DNA of 64,000 nt from Flavobacteria bacterium MS024-2A. Lineage in GTDB: Bacteria > Bacteroidota > Bacteroidia > Flavobacteriales > Flavobacteriaceae. Numbering within the stretch: position 1 is the first letter of the stretch; every line of letters begins with the position of its first letter. Position numbers and translations under genes: made by a program. Of the stretch, positions 1 through 11,147 are shown one piece after another. The notes under the pieces are model-generated. The model ran no database searches. It was given only the letters and a program-made list of their open reading frames with translations, and was not told where the DNA came from. The stretch is taken from positions 62,001-126,000 of the forward strand of contig CAJJBB010000008.1 in assembly GCA_905182305.1 (NCBI GenBank), written 5' to 3'.

Positions 1-2
1 GT

Positions 3-143
3 GCAACTTTAGTTTTTGATTATGAAATTATTAATCAACATAATCAAACAATTTGTTCAGGAACTACTATTTTAGCTTTTTTATCCCCCCTCACTAAGCG
101 GCCTATGCGGTGCCCTGAAATTTTATTAGAAAAATTTAGTTGA
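3..143 (+). CDS. Acyl-CoA thioesterase (hot-dog fold), 3' end only
   Basis: The window opens inside a forward reading frame of 46 codons that ends at the TGA at 141-143. The translated tail has the shape of the last beta strands of YbgC/FcbC-type hot-dog thioesterases: an F-D-Y-E-I strand, an 'ICSGTT' turn, then a strand ending in 'TKRPMRCPE'. These enzymes hydrolyse acyl-CoA thioesters in the cytoplasm. The catalytic Asp lies upstream and is not visible. The stop lies inside the convergent ribD 3' end (8-base overlap). Family assignment rests on a short tail and is moderate. Confidence 0.6.
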   Translation, partial: ATLVFDYEIINQHNQTICSGTTILAFLSPLTKRPMRCPEILLEKFS

Positions 144-1179
144 AATAAATATCCAGTATATCCCCTTCATATATTTCTGTTTGGTTTGAGATTTTTTTTA
201 ATTCAGGGGCCATAATCCCTGTTTTTATTATTTTTTCTGTTTTAAAAACTCTTGCCTCATCCCATAGATTATCTTTAATAAAATACTCTAATGTTCTTAA
301 GCCACCTTCAATAATGATTGATTGAATTTTTAGTTTATAGCATTCTTTTAGGATGTTTTTAATAGAGAATGGAGAAACTATTTTTTGTTCTTTTTTATTT
401 GGTAATAATTGAATGGGGTCTTTAGTGAAAAATAGCGTCGGGATGTTGTCTTGAAATAATTTTGAATTCTTTGGTGTTCGCCTATTTGGATCAATAACGA
501 TCCTTAATGGATTATTTCCTGTCCACTCCCGGGTGGTCAATTCAGGGTTGTCATTAATTACGGTTTGTACACCGACTAAAATTGCTGCCTCTTCACTTCT
601 CCACTTATGAACACGTTGTTTCGAATAGTTATTAGTAATCCAAAATATTTCAGGATTATCCGTTTTTTTTTGAATGGGTGCAATAAAGTTATTTTTAGTT
701 TGTGCCCATTTTAATATAATATAAGGTCTTTTTAAGTTGTGAAATGTAAAAAAACGTCGATTTAAAAAATCCGCTTCTTTTTTAAGTACCCCAACAAGCA
801 CTTCACATCCTGCTTTTTTTAATTTTTCAATTCCTTTTCCTGCAACAAGAGGGTTAGGATCAGTAGATGCAATAACAACTCGTGGAATTTTATTTTTAAT
901 AATTAAATCTGAACAAGGTGGTGTTTCACCAAAATGATTACAAGGTTCTAATGAAACATAAAGGGTGCTTTTGGAGAGAAATTCTTTATTTTGAACATTA
1001 AATATAGCATTTGCTTCTGCATGGGAACTACCTGCTTTTTGATGCCATCCTTCACCTATTATATTGTCCTTATATACAATTACAGAACCAACTAAGGGAT
1101 TAGGAAAAGTTTTTCCTAATCCTTTTTCTGCCATTTTAATACAGCGTTGCATGAAGAAATAGTCTTTTTTATTTTTCAA
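136..1179 (-). CDS. ribD: RibD, bifunctional riboflavin biosynthesis deaminase/reductase
   Basis: RibD deaminates the pyrimidine made from GTP by cyclohydrolase II and then reduces its ribosyl side chain, two steps of riboflavin synthesis. Numbering from the start chosen here, the N-terminal cytidine-deaminase domain has the zinc site HAE at 53-55 with Cys80 and Cys89 (PC...PPC). The C-terminal reductase domain starts near residue 140. The frame is open to a TTG at 1209. A TTG at 1179 gives an N-terminus of the usual length just before the conserved MQRCIKMAEKG segment; the first ATG (1152) would cut into that region. The gene stands alone, divergent from the GNAT gene and convergent with the thioesterase. 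No FMN riboswitch is visible upstream. Confidence 0.9.
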   Translation of the reverse strand: MKNKKDYFFMQRCIKMAEKGLGKTFPNPLVGSVIVYKDNIIGEGWHQKAGSSHAEANAIFNVQNKEFLSKSTLYVSLEPCNHFGETPPCSDLIIKNKIPRVVIASTDPNPLVAGKGIEKLKKAGCEVLVGVLKKEADFLNRRFFTFHNLKRPYIILKWAQTKNNFIAPIQKKTDNPEIFWITNNYSKQRVHKWRSEEAAILVGVQTVINDNPELTTREWTGNNPLRIVIDPNRRTPKNSKLFQDNIPTLFFTKDPIQLLPNKKEQKIVSPFSIKNILKECYKLKIQSIIIEGGLRTLEYFIKDNLWDEARVFKTEKIIKTGIMAPELKKISNQTEIYEGDILDIYFN

Positions 1180-1251
1180 ATCGTAGTATAAATATTTTTT
1201 TTTTGCCAAGAAAATTAAAATTGACTGTAAATTTATAACAAAAATTAAGGA

Positions 1252-1727
1252 ATGAGGATTCGACCAATAGACATTAAAGATAATCGCGAATTATCCATAG
1301 TGATTCGTTCTGTTTTAATTGAAATGGGTGTTCCTAAGACTGGGACGGCTTATGAAGATGAAGAGTTAGATGCGATGTATGAGGCATATCTTGGTCCGAG
1401 AACTGTATATTATGTTGTCACTAAGGAAAAAAAAATTTTAGGGGGCGGGGGTATTGCTCCTTTAAAAGATGGTGATCCTTCAGTTTGTGAGCTTCAAAAA
1501 ATGTATTTTTTACCTAAAGCACGTGGTAAGGGATTTGGCCAAAAGCTGATTGATGCTTGTATTAATTTCGCAAAATCAAATGATTTTAAATTGTGTTACA
1601 TTGAAACGATGCCCAACATGGAGGCTGCTCAAAGATTATATAAAAAGCTTGGGTTTAATTACATTGATCATCCAATGGGAAACACTGGTCATTGTTCATG
1701 TCCAATTTGGATGACAAAATCTTTAAT

Positions 1728-1731
<4 letters not shown>
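1252..1731 (+). CDS. GNAT family N-acetyltransferase
   Basis: A 159-residue single-domain GNAT enzyme that would transfer acetyl from acetyl-CoA to an amine. The acetyl-CoA pyrophosphate loop is clear as ARGKGFGQ at residues 90-97, followed by the helix KLIDACINFA and a C-terminal YKKLGF segment typical of the fold. The substrate cannot be read from sequence. The stop TGA overlaps the prmC start as ATGA (1728-1731), so the two are probably co-transcribed and translationally coupled; similar small GNATs often sit next to prmC in Flavobacteriia. Confidence 0.85.
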
Positions 1732-4588
<2,857 letters not shown>

Positions 4589-4626
4589 AATGTTTTGTAT
4601 GTAACATTTTGTTTAAAAAACACATA

Positions 4627-4660
4627 AATCATTTATTTTTTATGTAAAAAATAAATGATT
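4627..4660. terminator. Perfect 16-bp inverted repeat after ligA, probable terminator
   Basis: AATCATTTATTTTTTA (4627-4642) is followed by TG and its exact reverse complement (4645-4660). The structure lies 38 bases after the ligA stop and just before the next gene. The A/T-only inner stem provides a T-rich strand in either direction, so termination on both strands is possible. The tiny spacer means at least the innermost pairs must open to form a loop. Confidence 0.55.
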
Positions 4661-4663
4661 AGT

Positions 4664-4671
4664 TAATTTTG
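4664..4671 (+). promoter_or_regulatory. Candidate -7 box TAATTTTG upstream of the DUF6913-like gene
   Basis: TAATTTTG matches the Bacteroidota sigma -7 consensus TAnnTTTG. It lies between the ligA terminator palindrome and the ATG at 4682. No TTG is seen at the expected -33 position. The implied leader is only about 4-7 bases. Confidence 0.35.
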
Positions 4672-4681
4672 AAAAATAATA

Positions 4682-5206
4682 ATGGTTAGAATAGTATCTG
4701 ATTTTGTTTTGAAATCACGTTTCAAGAAAAAATTAAAATTATTAACTTCTGTTTCGAAGTCCAATAGAAAAGAGCTTAAATCTATTGTAATTCTTGTTAC
4801 AGGGAATTATGAAGTTAAAGAAACCTTGTTTATAGATTTTGCAAAAGCATTTAAAGTTCCAGCCCAAAATATTACCATTGTGGTTTTTAATAAAAACAAA
4901 ATACCTTTACAGGACACTTTATTAGGACAGCGTATTGAATGTTCAAAAGAAATGATAGATTTTTGGGGAAATTTTCCTCAAAAATTTAATGATTTTTTCA
5001 AAAAAGAAGTTGACTTATTGATCAATTACTTCGATGATAATAGTCTACTTCCTTCCTATGTGAGTATATTTTGTAAAGCAAAATTAAGAGTAGGTTTTTC
5101 TTCAACTCAATATGCTTTGAATGATTTAATTCTAAATGTAAATCCCTCAGATACTGATTTATTTCTTTCTGAATCAACAAAATATTTAAAATCTATTTTA
5201 AAGTAA
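4682..5206 (+). CDS. Conserved flavobacterial protein, DUF6913-like
   Basis: A 174-residue soluble protein with no signal peptide and no recognised catalytic motif. It has a basic N-terminus (VLKSRFKKKLK), a predicted alternating strand/helix pattern, and a conserved-looking centre (IDFWGNFP). In Flavobacteriia a gene of this size lies between ligA and dapA and is usually annotated as DUF6913; I assign the family from size, context and general similarity. It starts after the ligA terminator, has its own candidate promoter, and ends 5 bases before dapA. Function unknown. Confidence 0.75.
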   Translation: MVRIVSDFVLKSRFKKKLKLLTSVSKSNRKELKSIVILVTGNYEVKETLFIDFAKAFKVPAQNITIVVFNKNKIPLQDTLLGQRIECSKEMIDFWGNFPQKFNDFFKKEVDLLINYFDDNSLLPSYVSIFCKAKLRVGFSSTQYALNDLILNVNPSDTDLFLSESTKYLKSILK

Positions 5207-5211
5207 ATAAG

Positions 5212-6096
5212 ATGAATTTAAAAGGCTTGGGAGTTGCTATGATAACTCCATTTAAAAATGATGGTTCAATCGATTTTCAGTCTATCCCGGGAATAATTGA
5301 AAATTTTATTACGGGAAGGGTCGACTATATTGTTATTTTTGGTACAACTGCTGAGGTTGCTTGTTTGACTAATATTGAAAAGAAAGCTGTGATCCAAGCT
5401 GTGACTGAAATTAATCAAAATAAGATTCCTTTAGTAATAGGAATTGGCGGAAATGACACAGTCAAATTACTAAATGAAATCCAGACTTCTGATTTACAAC
5501 ATTTTCAGGCTATATTATCCGTATCTCCTTATTACAACAAACCTTCTCAGGAAGGTATATATCAACACTTTGGTCAACTAGCAAAAGCAAGTCCATTGCC
5601 AATTATTGTTTACAATGTTCCATCTAGAACTGGCAGTGATATTTTTCCAGAAACCTTTTTGCGAATGACAAAAGATTTTGAAAATATTATTGCAATTAAA
5701 GATGCTTCAGGAGACATGCTCCAGGCACAAGAAATCTTAAGAATTTGTCCTCCACATATTCAAGTTATTTCCGGGGACGATTCACTTACATTACCAATGC
5801 TTCTAGCAGGTGCGGTAGGTACTATTTCAGTTTTAGCGAATGCATTACCAGTTCCCTTGTTAAGGATGTTTCATCATGTTGAGAATGGTGAACTCCAAAA
5901 GGCATATAATTTACACTATAGTTTACTAGACATTGTGAATCTAATTTTTGAAGAAGGAAACCCTGTTGGAGTAAAAGCACTCATGGCGTCTATGGATTTA
6001 TGTGAAAAAACAGTTCGACTTCCGCTAATTGAAGCTTCTAGTGATCTTCATGAACGCATTGAGAATACTTTAAAGACCTCTGTTTACTCTAGTTAA
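5212..6096 (+). CDS. dapA: DapA, 4-hydroxy-tetrahydrodipicolinate synthase
   Basis: DapA condenses pyruvate with aspartate semialdehyde at the branch point to lysine and meso-diaminopimelate for peptidoglycan. The 294-residue TIM barrel shows the GTTAE loop (44-48), YYNKPSQEG (107-115), the catalytic Tyr134 and Arg139 in YNVPSRTG, and the Schiff-base Lys163 in AIKDASGD. The GTTAE in place of the common GTTGE is a mild variant. It is probably co-transcribed with the small gene 5 bases upstream. A 75-base gap with a candidate promoter separates it from bamD. Confidence 0.95.
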   Translation: MNLKGLGVAMITPFKNDGSIDFQSIPGIIENFITGRVDYIVIFGTTAEVACLTNIEKKAVIQAVTEINQNKIPLVIGIGGNDTVKLLNEIQTSDLQHFQAILSVSPYYNKPSQEGIYQHFGQLAKASPLPIIVYNVPSRTGSDIFPETFLRMTKDFENIIAIKDASGDMLQAQEILRICPPHIQVISGDDSLTLPMLLAGAVGTISVLANALPVPLLRMFHHVENGELQKAYNLHYSLLDIVNLIFEEGNPVGVKALMASMDLCEKTVRLPLIEASSDLHERIENTLKTSVYSS

Positions 6097-6159
6097 TTTT
6101 GTTTTTAAGATTTTAAAATTGTCTTTTGAATAAAAATTTAAATTCTCATTGTTATTTAG

Positions 6160-6167
6160 TACTTTTG
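6160..6167 (+). promoter_or_regulatory. Candidate -7 box TACTTTTG just before bamD
   Basis: TACTTTTG matches TAnnTTTG and ends only 4 bases before the bamD ATG at 6172. A transcript started at the usual distance would begin at or next to the ATG. No TTG is present at the ideal -33 spacing, so the call rests on the -7 box alone. Confidence 0.35.
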
Positions 6168-6171
6168 CAAG

Positions 6172-6999
6172 ATGAATTTTAAATTGTTTTTTGTTACTAC
6201 CCTAATGTTGTTGTTAATGACGTTAATATCGTGTAGTGATTATCAAAAACTTTTAAATAGTGATGACACCTCTAAAAAGTATAAACAAGCAGAAGTTTAT
6301 TACAATAGCGGAGAATATAGAAAAGCAAATAGACTTTTTGAACAAATCATCCCAAAGTTTAGAGGCAAGCCTCAGTCTCAACGTATTATTTTCTTTTTTG
6401 CAGATTCTTATTTTCAAACAAAAAGATATTACTTAGCTGCCAATCAATATCAGAATTTTGTCAAATCATATCCAAAAAGTGATCGAATTCAAGAAGCTAG
6501 CTTCAAAGCAGCAAAATCTTATTATTATTTATCTCCAAACTTTAGTTTAGATCAGGAGGACACATACACGGCAATTGAAAAACTTCAAGTATTTATTAAT
6601 TTGTATCCTACTACAGAATATTCAGTAGAAGCAAATCAATTGATTAGTGAACTACAGGAAAAATTAGAACAAAAAGATTTTGAAATTGCAAAACAATATT
6701 TTACTATAAGAGATTACAAAGCAGCTATTAAAGCTAGCGATAATTTTATTGCTAGTTTTCCAGGCACTAAATATAGAGAAGAAGCACTTTACACAAAGTT
6801 TAATGCTTCTTATCAAATAGCGACCAATAGTATTTTCTCCTTGAAAAAACAACGCCTTGCTGAATTACAACAACAATTTGACATCATCCTACGTTATTAT
6901 CCTGAAACAGTTTTTTTGAACGATCTAGAAAATAAAATGATTAAGGTGAATTCAGAATTAGAAAAAACACAACCGACCATTTCAAAACTTTCAAAATAA
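6172..6999 (+). CDS. bamD: BamD, outer-membrane assembly lipoprotein
   Basis: BamD is the essential TPR lipoprotein of the BAM complex that inserts beta-barrel proteins into the outer membrane. The 275-residue protein starts with a lipoprotein signal peptide ending in the lipobox L-I-S-C (Cys21). It continues with tandem TPR helices: YYNSGEYRKANRLFEQII near 38, YYLAANQYQNFVKSYP near 84, and further repeats after 140. Length and order fit the Bacteroidota BamD/YfiO family. The next gene, rpoZ, begins 4 bases after the stop, opening a long forward operon. The promoter box 4 bases from the ATG suggests a leaderless message. Confidence 0.93.
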   Translation: MNFKLFFVTTLMLLLMTLISCSDYQKLLNSDDTSKKYKQAEVYYNSGEYRKANRLFEQIIPKFRGKPQSQRIIFFFADSYFQTKRYYLAANQYQNFVKSYPKSDRIQEASFKAAKSYYYLSPNFSLDQEDTYTAIEKLQVFINLYPTTEYSVEANQLISELQEKLEQKDFEIAKQYFTIRDYKAAIKASDNFIASFPGTKYREEALYTKFNASYQIATNSIFSLKKQRLAELQQQFDIILRYYPETVFLNDLENKMIKVNSELEKTQPTISKLSK

Positions 7000-7003
7000 A
7001 TAT

Positions 7004-7333
7004 ATGACTAAGTACAGAGAATCTAAAGCGGCCTTAAACTCAAAAACGTATGATCGTAATATAATTGAGGCACCCACAGAAAATATTTATGAAGCCCTAG
7101 CAATTATAGCCAAGCGTTCCATGCAAATCAATTTGGATATTAAAAAAGAATTGCATGAAAAATTAGAAGAGTTTGCAACTCATAATGACAGTCTAGAGGA
7201 AATTTTCGAAAACAAAGAACAAATTGAAGTGTCTCGTTTTTATGAGCGTTTACCAAAACCTCATGCAATGGCAGTTGAAGAGTGGTTAAATGAAAAAATA
7301 TACCACCGTAACACAGAAGAATCTAACGACTAA
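7004..7333 (+). CDS. rpoZ: RNA polymerase omega subunit, Bacteroidota type
   Basis: A 109-residue protein matching the Bacteroidota form of omega, which binds beta' and assists RNA polymerase assembly. The N-terminal part contains the omega helix segment NIYEALAIIAKRSMQI (about 27-42), the counterpart of the 'RF.LV..A..RA.Q' core in other bacteria. The C-terminal half (ERLPKPHAMAVEEWLNEKIY) is specific to this phylum. It lies between bamD and coaBC with 2-4 base gaps, the usual flavobacterial order. Confidence 0.88.
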   Translation: MTKYRESKAALNSKTYDRNIIEAPTENIYEALAIIAKRSMQINLDIKKELHEKLEEFATHNDSLEEIFENKEQIEVSRFYERLPKPHAMAVEEWLNEKIYHRNTEESND

Positions 7334-7335
7334 GA

Positions 7336-8544
7336 ATGAGCTCGCTAAGCGGTAAAAAGATTTTACTCGGAATTTCGGGAGGAATTGCCGCTTATAAAAC
7401 TCCATTATTAGTGCGTGAATTAATAAAGTTCGGTGCAGAAATTCGTGTTTTAATGACACCATTAGCTAAAGATTTTGTTACTCCACTCACATTATCAGCT
7501 CTTTCAAAAAACCCGGTACTTTCATCCTTTACCAATAATGAACTTGACAACCCAGTATGGAATAACCATGTGGAGTTAGGACTTTGGGCGGACCTTTACA
7601 TTATTGCTCCTGCAACGTCAAATACTCTTTCATCTATGGCACAAGGACGTTGTAATAATTTACTTTTAGCAACCTATCTTTCTGCAAAATGTCCTGTTTT
7701 TGTTGCTCCTGCAATGGATTTAGATATGTATACACATCCATCAAATCAAAAAAACATAAACCTTCTAGCGTCATATGGAAATCAAATATTGCCCGTAGGC
7801 GAAGGAGATTTAGCAAGTGGTCTTGAAGGTAAAGGGAGGATGATGGAGCCCCATCAAATCGCAGAAAACATTATTTCTTATTTTAATCCATCATTACCCC
7901 TAAAAAACAAAAAGGTATTGATTACAGCTGGACCCACTTATGAAGCTATTGATCCTGTGCGCTTTATTGGTAATCATTCTTCAGGTAAAATGGGATTTTC
8001 CCTAGCTAAAGAAGCTGCTGAATTAGGGGCTATAGTAACTTTAATTACAGGTCCTACTGCTCAAATTATTTCACATCCTAACATACTGATAGTACATGTG
8101 TTAAGTACGCAAGAAATGTTTGTTGCTGTTAAGGAATATTATTTAAACACAGACATTGCTATTGCAGCTGCTGCTGTTGCAGACTATAAGCCGGAGACAC
8201 AAGTACTTCAGAAAATAAAAAAGAAAACAAATCTTTTGACATTGAATCTTATTCCTACACAAGATATCCTAGCCTATATGGGATCACATAAAAAAAACCA
8301 ATACCTTATTGGTTTTGCCCTAGAGACTAATAATGCTATAGAAAATGCTAAAGAAAAGTTGTACAATAAAAACTTAGATGGCATTGTTTTAAATTCTCTT
8401 CAAGACTCAGGAGCTGGTTTTTCAGTATCCACTAATAAAATCACATATATTCATGCTAATCAAAGTATTAATAAGTTCCCACTTCAATCAAAATCAGATT
8501 GTGCAAAAGTAATTTTCAAACAAATCTTATCTAATGATGCGTAA
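7336..8544 (+). CDS. coaBC: CoaBC, phosphopantothenoylcysteine synthetase/decarboxylase
   Basis: A bifunctional coenzyme A enzyme of 402 residues. CoaC (1-185, FMN-dependent) decarboxylates and CoaB (190-402) ligates cysteine to phosphopantothenate. Visible landmarks are GISGGIAAYK (12-21), the catalytic His78, PAMDLDM (125-131), ASGLEGKGRM (160-169) and the CoaB motif ITAGPTYE...GNHSSGKMG. Two residues differ from the E. coli enzyme: the PAMN Asn is Asp128 and the catalytic Cys of the ACG..G.GRM loop is Ser161. I think related Bacteroidota share these changes but could not check. The 3' end overlaps the next gene by 11 bases. Confidence 0.95.
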   Translation: MSSLSGKKILLGISGGIAAYKTPLLVRELIKFGAEIRVLMTPLAKDFVTPLTLSALSKNPVLSSFTNNELDNPVWNNHVELGLWADLYIIAPATSNTLSSMAQGRCNNLLLATYLSAKCPVFVAPAMDLDMYTHPSNQKNINLLASYGNQILPVGEGDLASGLEGKGRMMEPHQIAENIISYFNPSLPLKNKKVLITAGPTYEAIDPVRFIGNHSSGKMGFSLAKEAAELGAIVTLITGPTAQIISHPNILIVHVLSTQEMFVAVKEYYLNTDIAIAAAAVADYKPETQVLQKIKKKTNLLTLNLIPTQDILAYMGSHKKNQYLIGFALETNNAIENAKEKLYNKNLDGIVLNSLQDSGAGFSVSTNKITYIHANQSINKFPLQSKSDCAKVIFKQILSNDA

Positions 8545-9424
8545 TTTTATTTTACTTATTTTTCTTAGTTTCTTTAATTTATCTAAATCACAAGAACTGA
8601 ATGCTCAAGTAATTATTAATTCTGATTTAGTGAATCAAACCAATCAACAAATTTTTAAAACTTTACAGCGATCCATAAATGAGTTGATCAATACACAGGT
8701 ATGGACAAATCAAGATTATTTAAATCAAGAAAAAATAACATGTTCTTTTGTTTTTAATTTAACGGGTTATAGTAATGATCTCTTTGAGGCAACCCTTCAA
8801 GTGCAATCTCAACGTCCTATTTTTGATTCAAATTATGATAGCCCAGTTTTGAATTTTTTAGATAATGACATTGTTTTTACATATCAAGAATTCCAACCCT
8901 TATTTTTTAACAGAACAAGTTTTGAATCTAATTTAATTTCACTAATAAGCTATTATGTTTATGTAATTATTGGATTAGATGCAGATAGTTTTAAGTTAAA
9001 TGGAGGATCGCAGTATTATGAAAGTGCACTACAAACTGTTAATTTAGCACAAACTTCTTCTAGAAAAGGTTGGAAGCCCTCGGATGGAACAAAGAATCGT
9101 TTTTGGCTTATTGACGCCTTACGTTCAAATAGCTTTAGAGAATATAGACAAGCACTCTACACTTATCACAGAAAGGGTTTAGATTTTATGACAGACAGTC
9201 CACTTGAAGGTAAAAACCAAGTTATGGTTGCACTCAAGCAGTTAGAACCTTTAAACCAAAGAAGACCCAATAACTTCTTGTTGCAAATGTTTTTTGATTC
9301 CAAAGTTGAGGAAATAATCAATCTATTTGGAGAAGGTCCAAAAGTTAACTTTAAAGAAACTGAAGAGATTCTTAAAAGACTAGCTCCTTTATTTGGCACA
9401 AGATGGAAACAAATTAAAGCCTAA
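8534..9424 (+). CDS. Exported DUF4835 family protein
   Basis: A 296-residue protein with a Sec signal peptide (hydrophobic FILLIFLSFFNL, likely cleavage near SKS-QE). The mature part is rich in aromatic residues and starts with ELNAQVIINSDLVNQTNQQIF, a pattern typical of DUF4835, which sits between coaBC and recN in many Flavobacteriia. The C-terminal part contains NRFWLIDALRS and a Pro/Arg-rich stretch. The function is unknown; a periplasmic location is expected. The start overlaps coaBC by 11 bases (ATGATG at 8534; either ATG could be used), implying translational coupling. Confidence 0.85.
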   Translation: MMRNFILLIFLSFFNLSKSQELNAQVIINSDLVNQTNQQIFKTLQRSINELINTQVWTNQDYLNQEKITCSFVFNLTGYSNDLFEATLQVQSQRPIFDSNYDSPVLNFLDNDIVFTYQEFQPLFFNRTSFESNLISLISYYVYVIIGLDADSFKLNGGSQYYESALQTVNLAQTSSRKGWKPSDGTKNRFWLIDALRSNSFREYRQALYTYHRKGLDFMTDSPLEGKNQVMVALKQLEPLNQRRPNNFLLQMFFDSKVEEIINLFGEGPKVNFKETEEILKRLAPLFGTRWKQIKA

Positions 9425-9467
9425 TTTCCGTATTTTACAATTATATAATTAAACGAAAACAAAAACT

Positions 9468-11120
9468 TTGTTACGTCAGATAAAAATACAAAACTTCGCA
9501 CTTATTGAGGACCTTGAAATTTCCTTTGAGAATGGCATGAGCTGTATCACCGGTGAGACAGGTGCTGGTAAATCGATTCTTTTAGGCGGGTTATCTCTTG
9601 TTTTAGGAAAACGGGCAGACCTTTCCAGTTTACTTGATCTTACTAAAAAGTGTATTGTTGAAGCTTCTTTTGATATTGGATCTTATGATTTAGAAACTTT
9701 TTTTGAAAGATTAGACCTTGATTATGATATACACACTATTTTACGTAGAGAAATTTTACCTCAAAGTAAATCAAGAGCTTTTATTAATGATACTCCAGTT
9801 ACTTTAGATTTATTACAAAAAATCAGTCAAAAACTTCTTGATATTCACTCTCAAAATGATACCCAAACTCTTTTAGAAAAAGACTATCAATTTGAAATTT
9901 TAGATGCCCTAGGTTCCTGTGGAAGCCAATTAAAATCTTATACGGATACTTTAATTGCTTACAAAAAAGTATTAAAAGAATATTCACATTGGGCGACTCT
10001 GAAAAATGAGTCCCAAGATTCATTAGAGCTTCAAAATTTTCTTTTTGATGAATTATCTTCTATTAACTTAAAAGAAGGAATGGAAGACAACTTAGAGAGT
10101 AAAATTTCTTTACTTTCTAATATTGAATATCTTCAAACTTCTCTTTCTCAGAGTATTCATCTTCTAGGTGCTGAATCAACAGGAATTATAGATGGTATTG
10201 TAAAGGTTAGGTCTTTAAGCCAAGGCTTGTCTAAAATTGACTCTAAATATTTATTACTAAATGAACGTATTCAAGATATATCAATTGAAACAGATGATCT
10301 TTTAAATGAATTAAAAATTCAATTGGACCAATTAGAAGCTAACCCACAGGAATTAGAAATACTTCAAGCTCAATTAGATGAAGTAAATACAATGCTTCAA
10401 AAACATAAGGTAACATCTGTATTAGACTTAATTAGTGTAAAAAACAAGTTAGAAAATGAATTACAAGAAACCTTAGATATTGATGGCAAATTAAAAGCTC
10501 TTGTAATTGATAAAAATACTTATGAGGAACGTTTACAAAAACTTGCCTATTCCATTTCTGTTAACCGTAAAAAAGCTATTAAAGTTTTAGAAATTGAGCT
10601 TAAAGAATTAGTAGGAAAGATGGGAATGCCTGATGCAACTTTTAAAATTCAATTAAACCCGACTTCTGAATTTTTATCAAATGGAAAGGACCTTATCTTA
10701 TTTCAGTTTAGTGCAAATAAAGGTGGACAATTTAACTTGCTTAAAAAGGTTGCTTCAGGAGGAGAGCTTTCCAGAATAATGCTTGCCATAAAGTATATCT
10801 TATCACGTTATAAGAAACTACCAACTTTAATATTTGATGAAATTGATACAGGAGTTTCTGGGAAAATCTCTGACAGTATAGCTGATATCATGAAGACTTT
10901 ATCTTGTAAGCTTCAGGTTTTAACTATTACTCACCTGCCACAAGTTGCTGCAAAGGGAAATCATCATTTTAAAGTTAAAAAATCTATGAGTAAGGGTAAG
11001 ACGGTTACTTTGCTAAAAAAATTATCAAATGATGAACGGATTGAAGAAATAGCCATGATGCTATCTGGAAACGAAATCACACCAACGGCAATTGCACACG
11101 CCAAACAATTAATGAATTAA
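9468..11120 (+). CDS. recN: RecN, DNA repair ATPase
   Basis: RecN is an SMC-like ATPase that acts in double-strand break repair. The 550-residue protein has the N-terminal Walker A GETGAGKS (29-36), a long coiled-coil middle (about 150-370), then the ABC signature VASGGELSRIMLA and Walker B LIFDEIDTGVSG. The only start that preserves the conserved N-terminus (LRQIKIQNFALIEDLEI) is a TTG at 9468, so this is a non-ATG start. It follows DUF4835 by 43 bases and precedes fabI by 27 bases. Confidence 0.95.
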   Translation: MLRQIKIQNFALIEDLEISFENGMSCITGETGAGKSILLGGLSLVLGKRADLSSLLDLTKKCIVEASFDIGSYDLETFFERLDLDYDIHTILRREILPQSKSRAFINDTPVTLDLLQKISQKLLDIHSQNDTQTLLEKDYQFEILDALGSCGSQLKSYTDTLIAYKKVLKEYSHWATLKNESQDSLELQNFLFDELSSINLKEGMEDNLESKISLLSNIEYLQTSLSQSIHLLGAESTGIIDGIVKVRSLSQGLSKIDSKYLLLNERIQDISIETDDLLNELKIQLDQLEANPQELEILQAQLDEVNTMLQKHKVTSVLDLISVKNKLENELQETLDIDGKLKALVIDKNTYEERLQKLAYSISVNRKKAIKVLEIELKELVGKMGMPDATFKIQLNPTSEFLSNGKDLILFQFSANKGGQFNLLKKVASGGELSRIMLAIKYILSRYKKLPTLIFDEIDTGVSGKISDSIADIMKTLSCKLQVLTITHLPQVAAKGNHHFKVKKSMSKGKTVTLLKKLSNDERIEEIAMMLSGNEITPTAIAHAKQLMN

Positions 11121-11123
11121 ATG

Positions 11124-11131
11124 TATATTTG
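11124..11131 (+). promoter_or_regulatory. Candidate -7 box TATATTTG before fabI
   Basis: TATATTTG matches TAnnTTTG in the 27-base recN-fabI gap, 16 bases before the fabI ATG. The expected leader is about 10 bases. No convincing TTG is visible at -33, which would lie inside recN. An internal promoter would let the essential fabI be expressed independently of the upstream operon. Confidence 0.35.
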
Positions 11132-11147
11132 ATAACAAATTTTACTA

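Noticed and set aside
1180-1260. FMN riboswitch upstream of ribD
   Set aside because: The intergenic gap is too short and AT-rich and lacks the conserved riboswitch helices.
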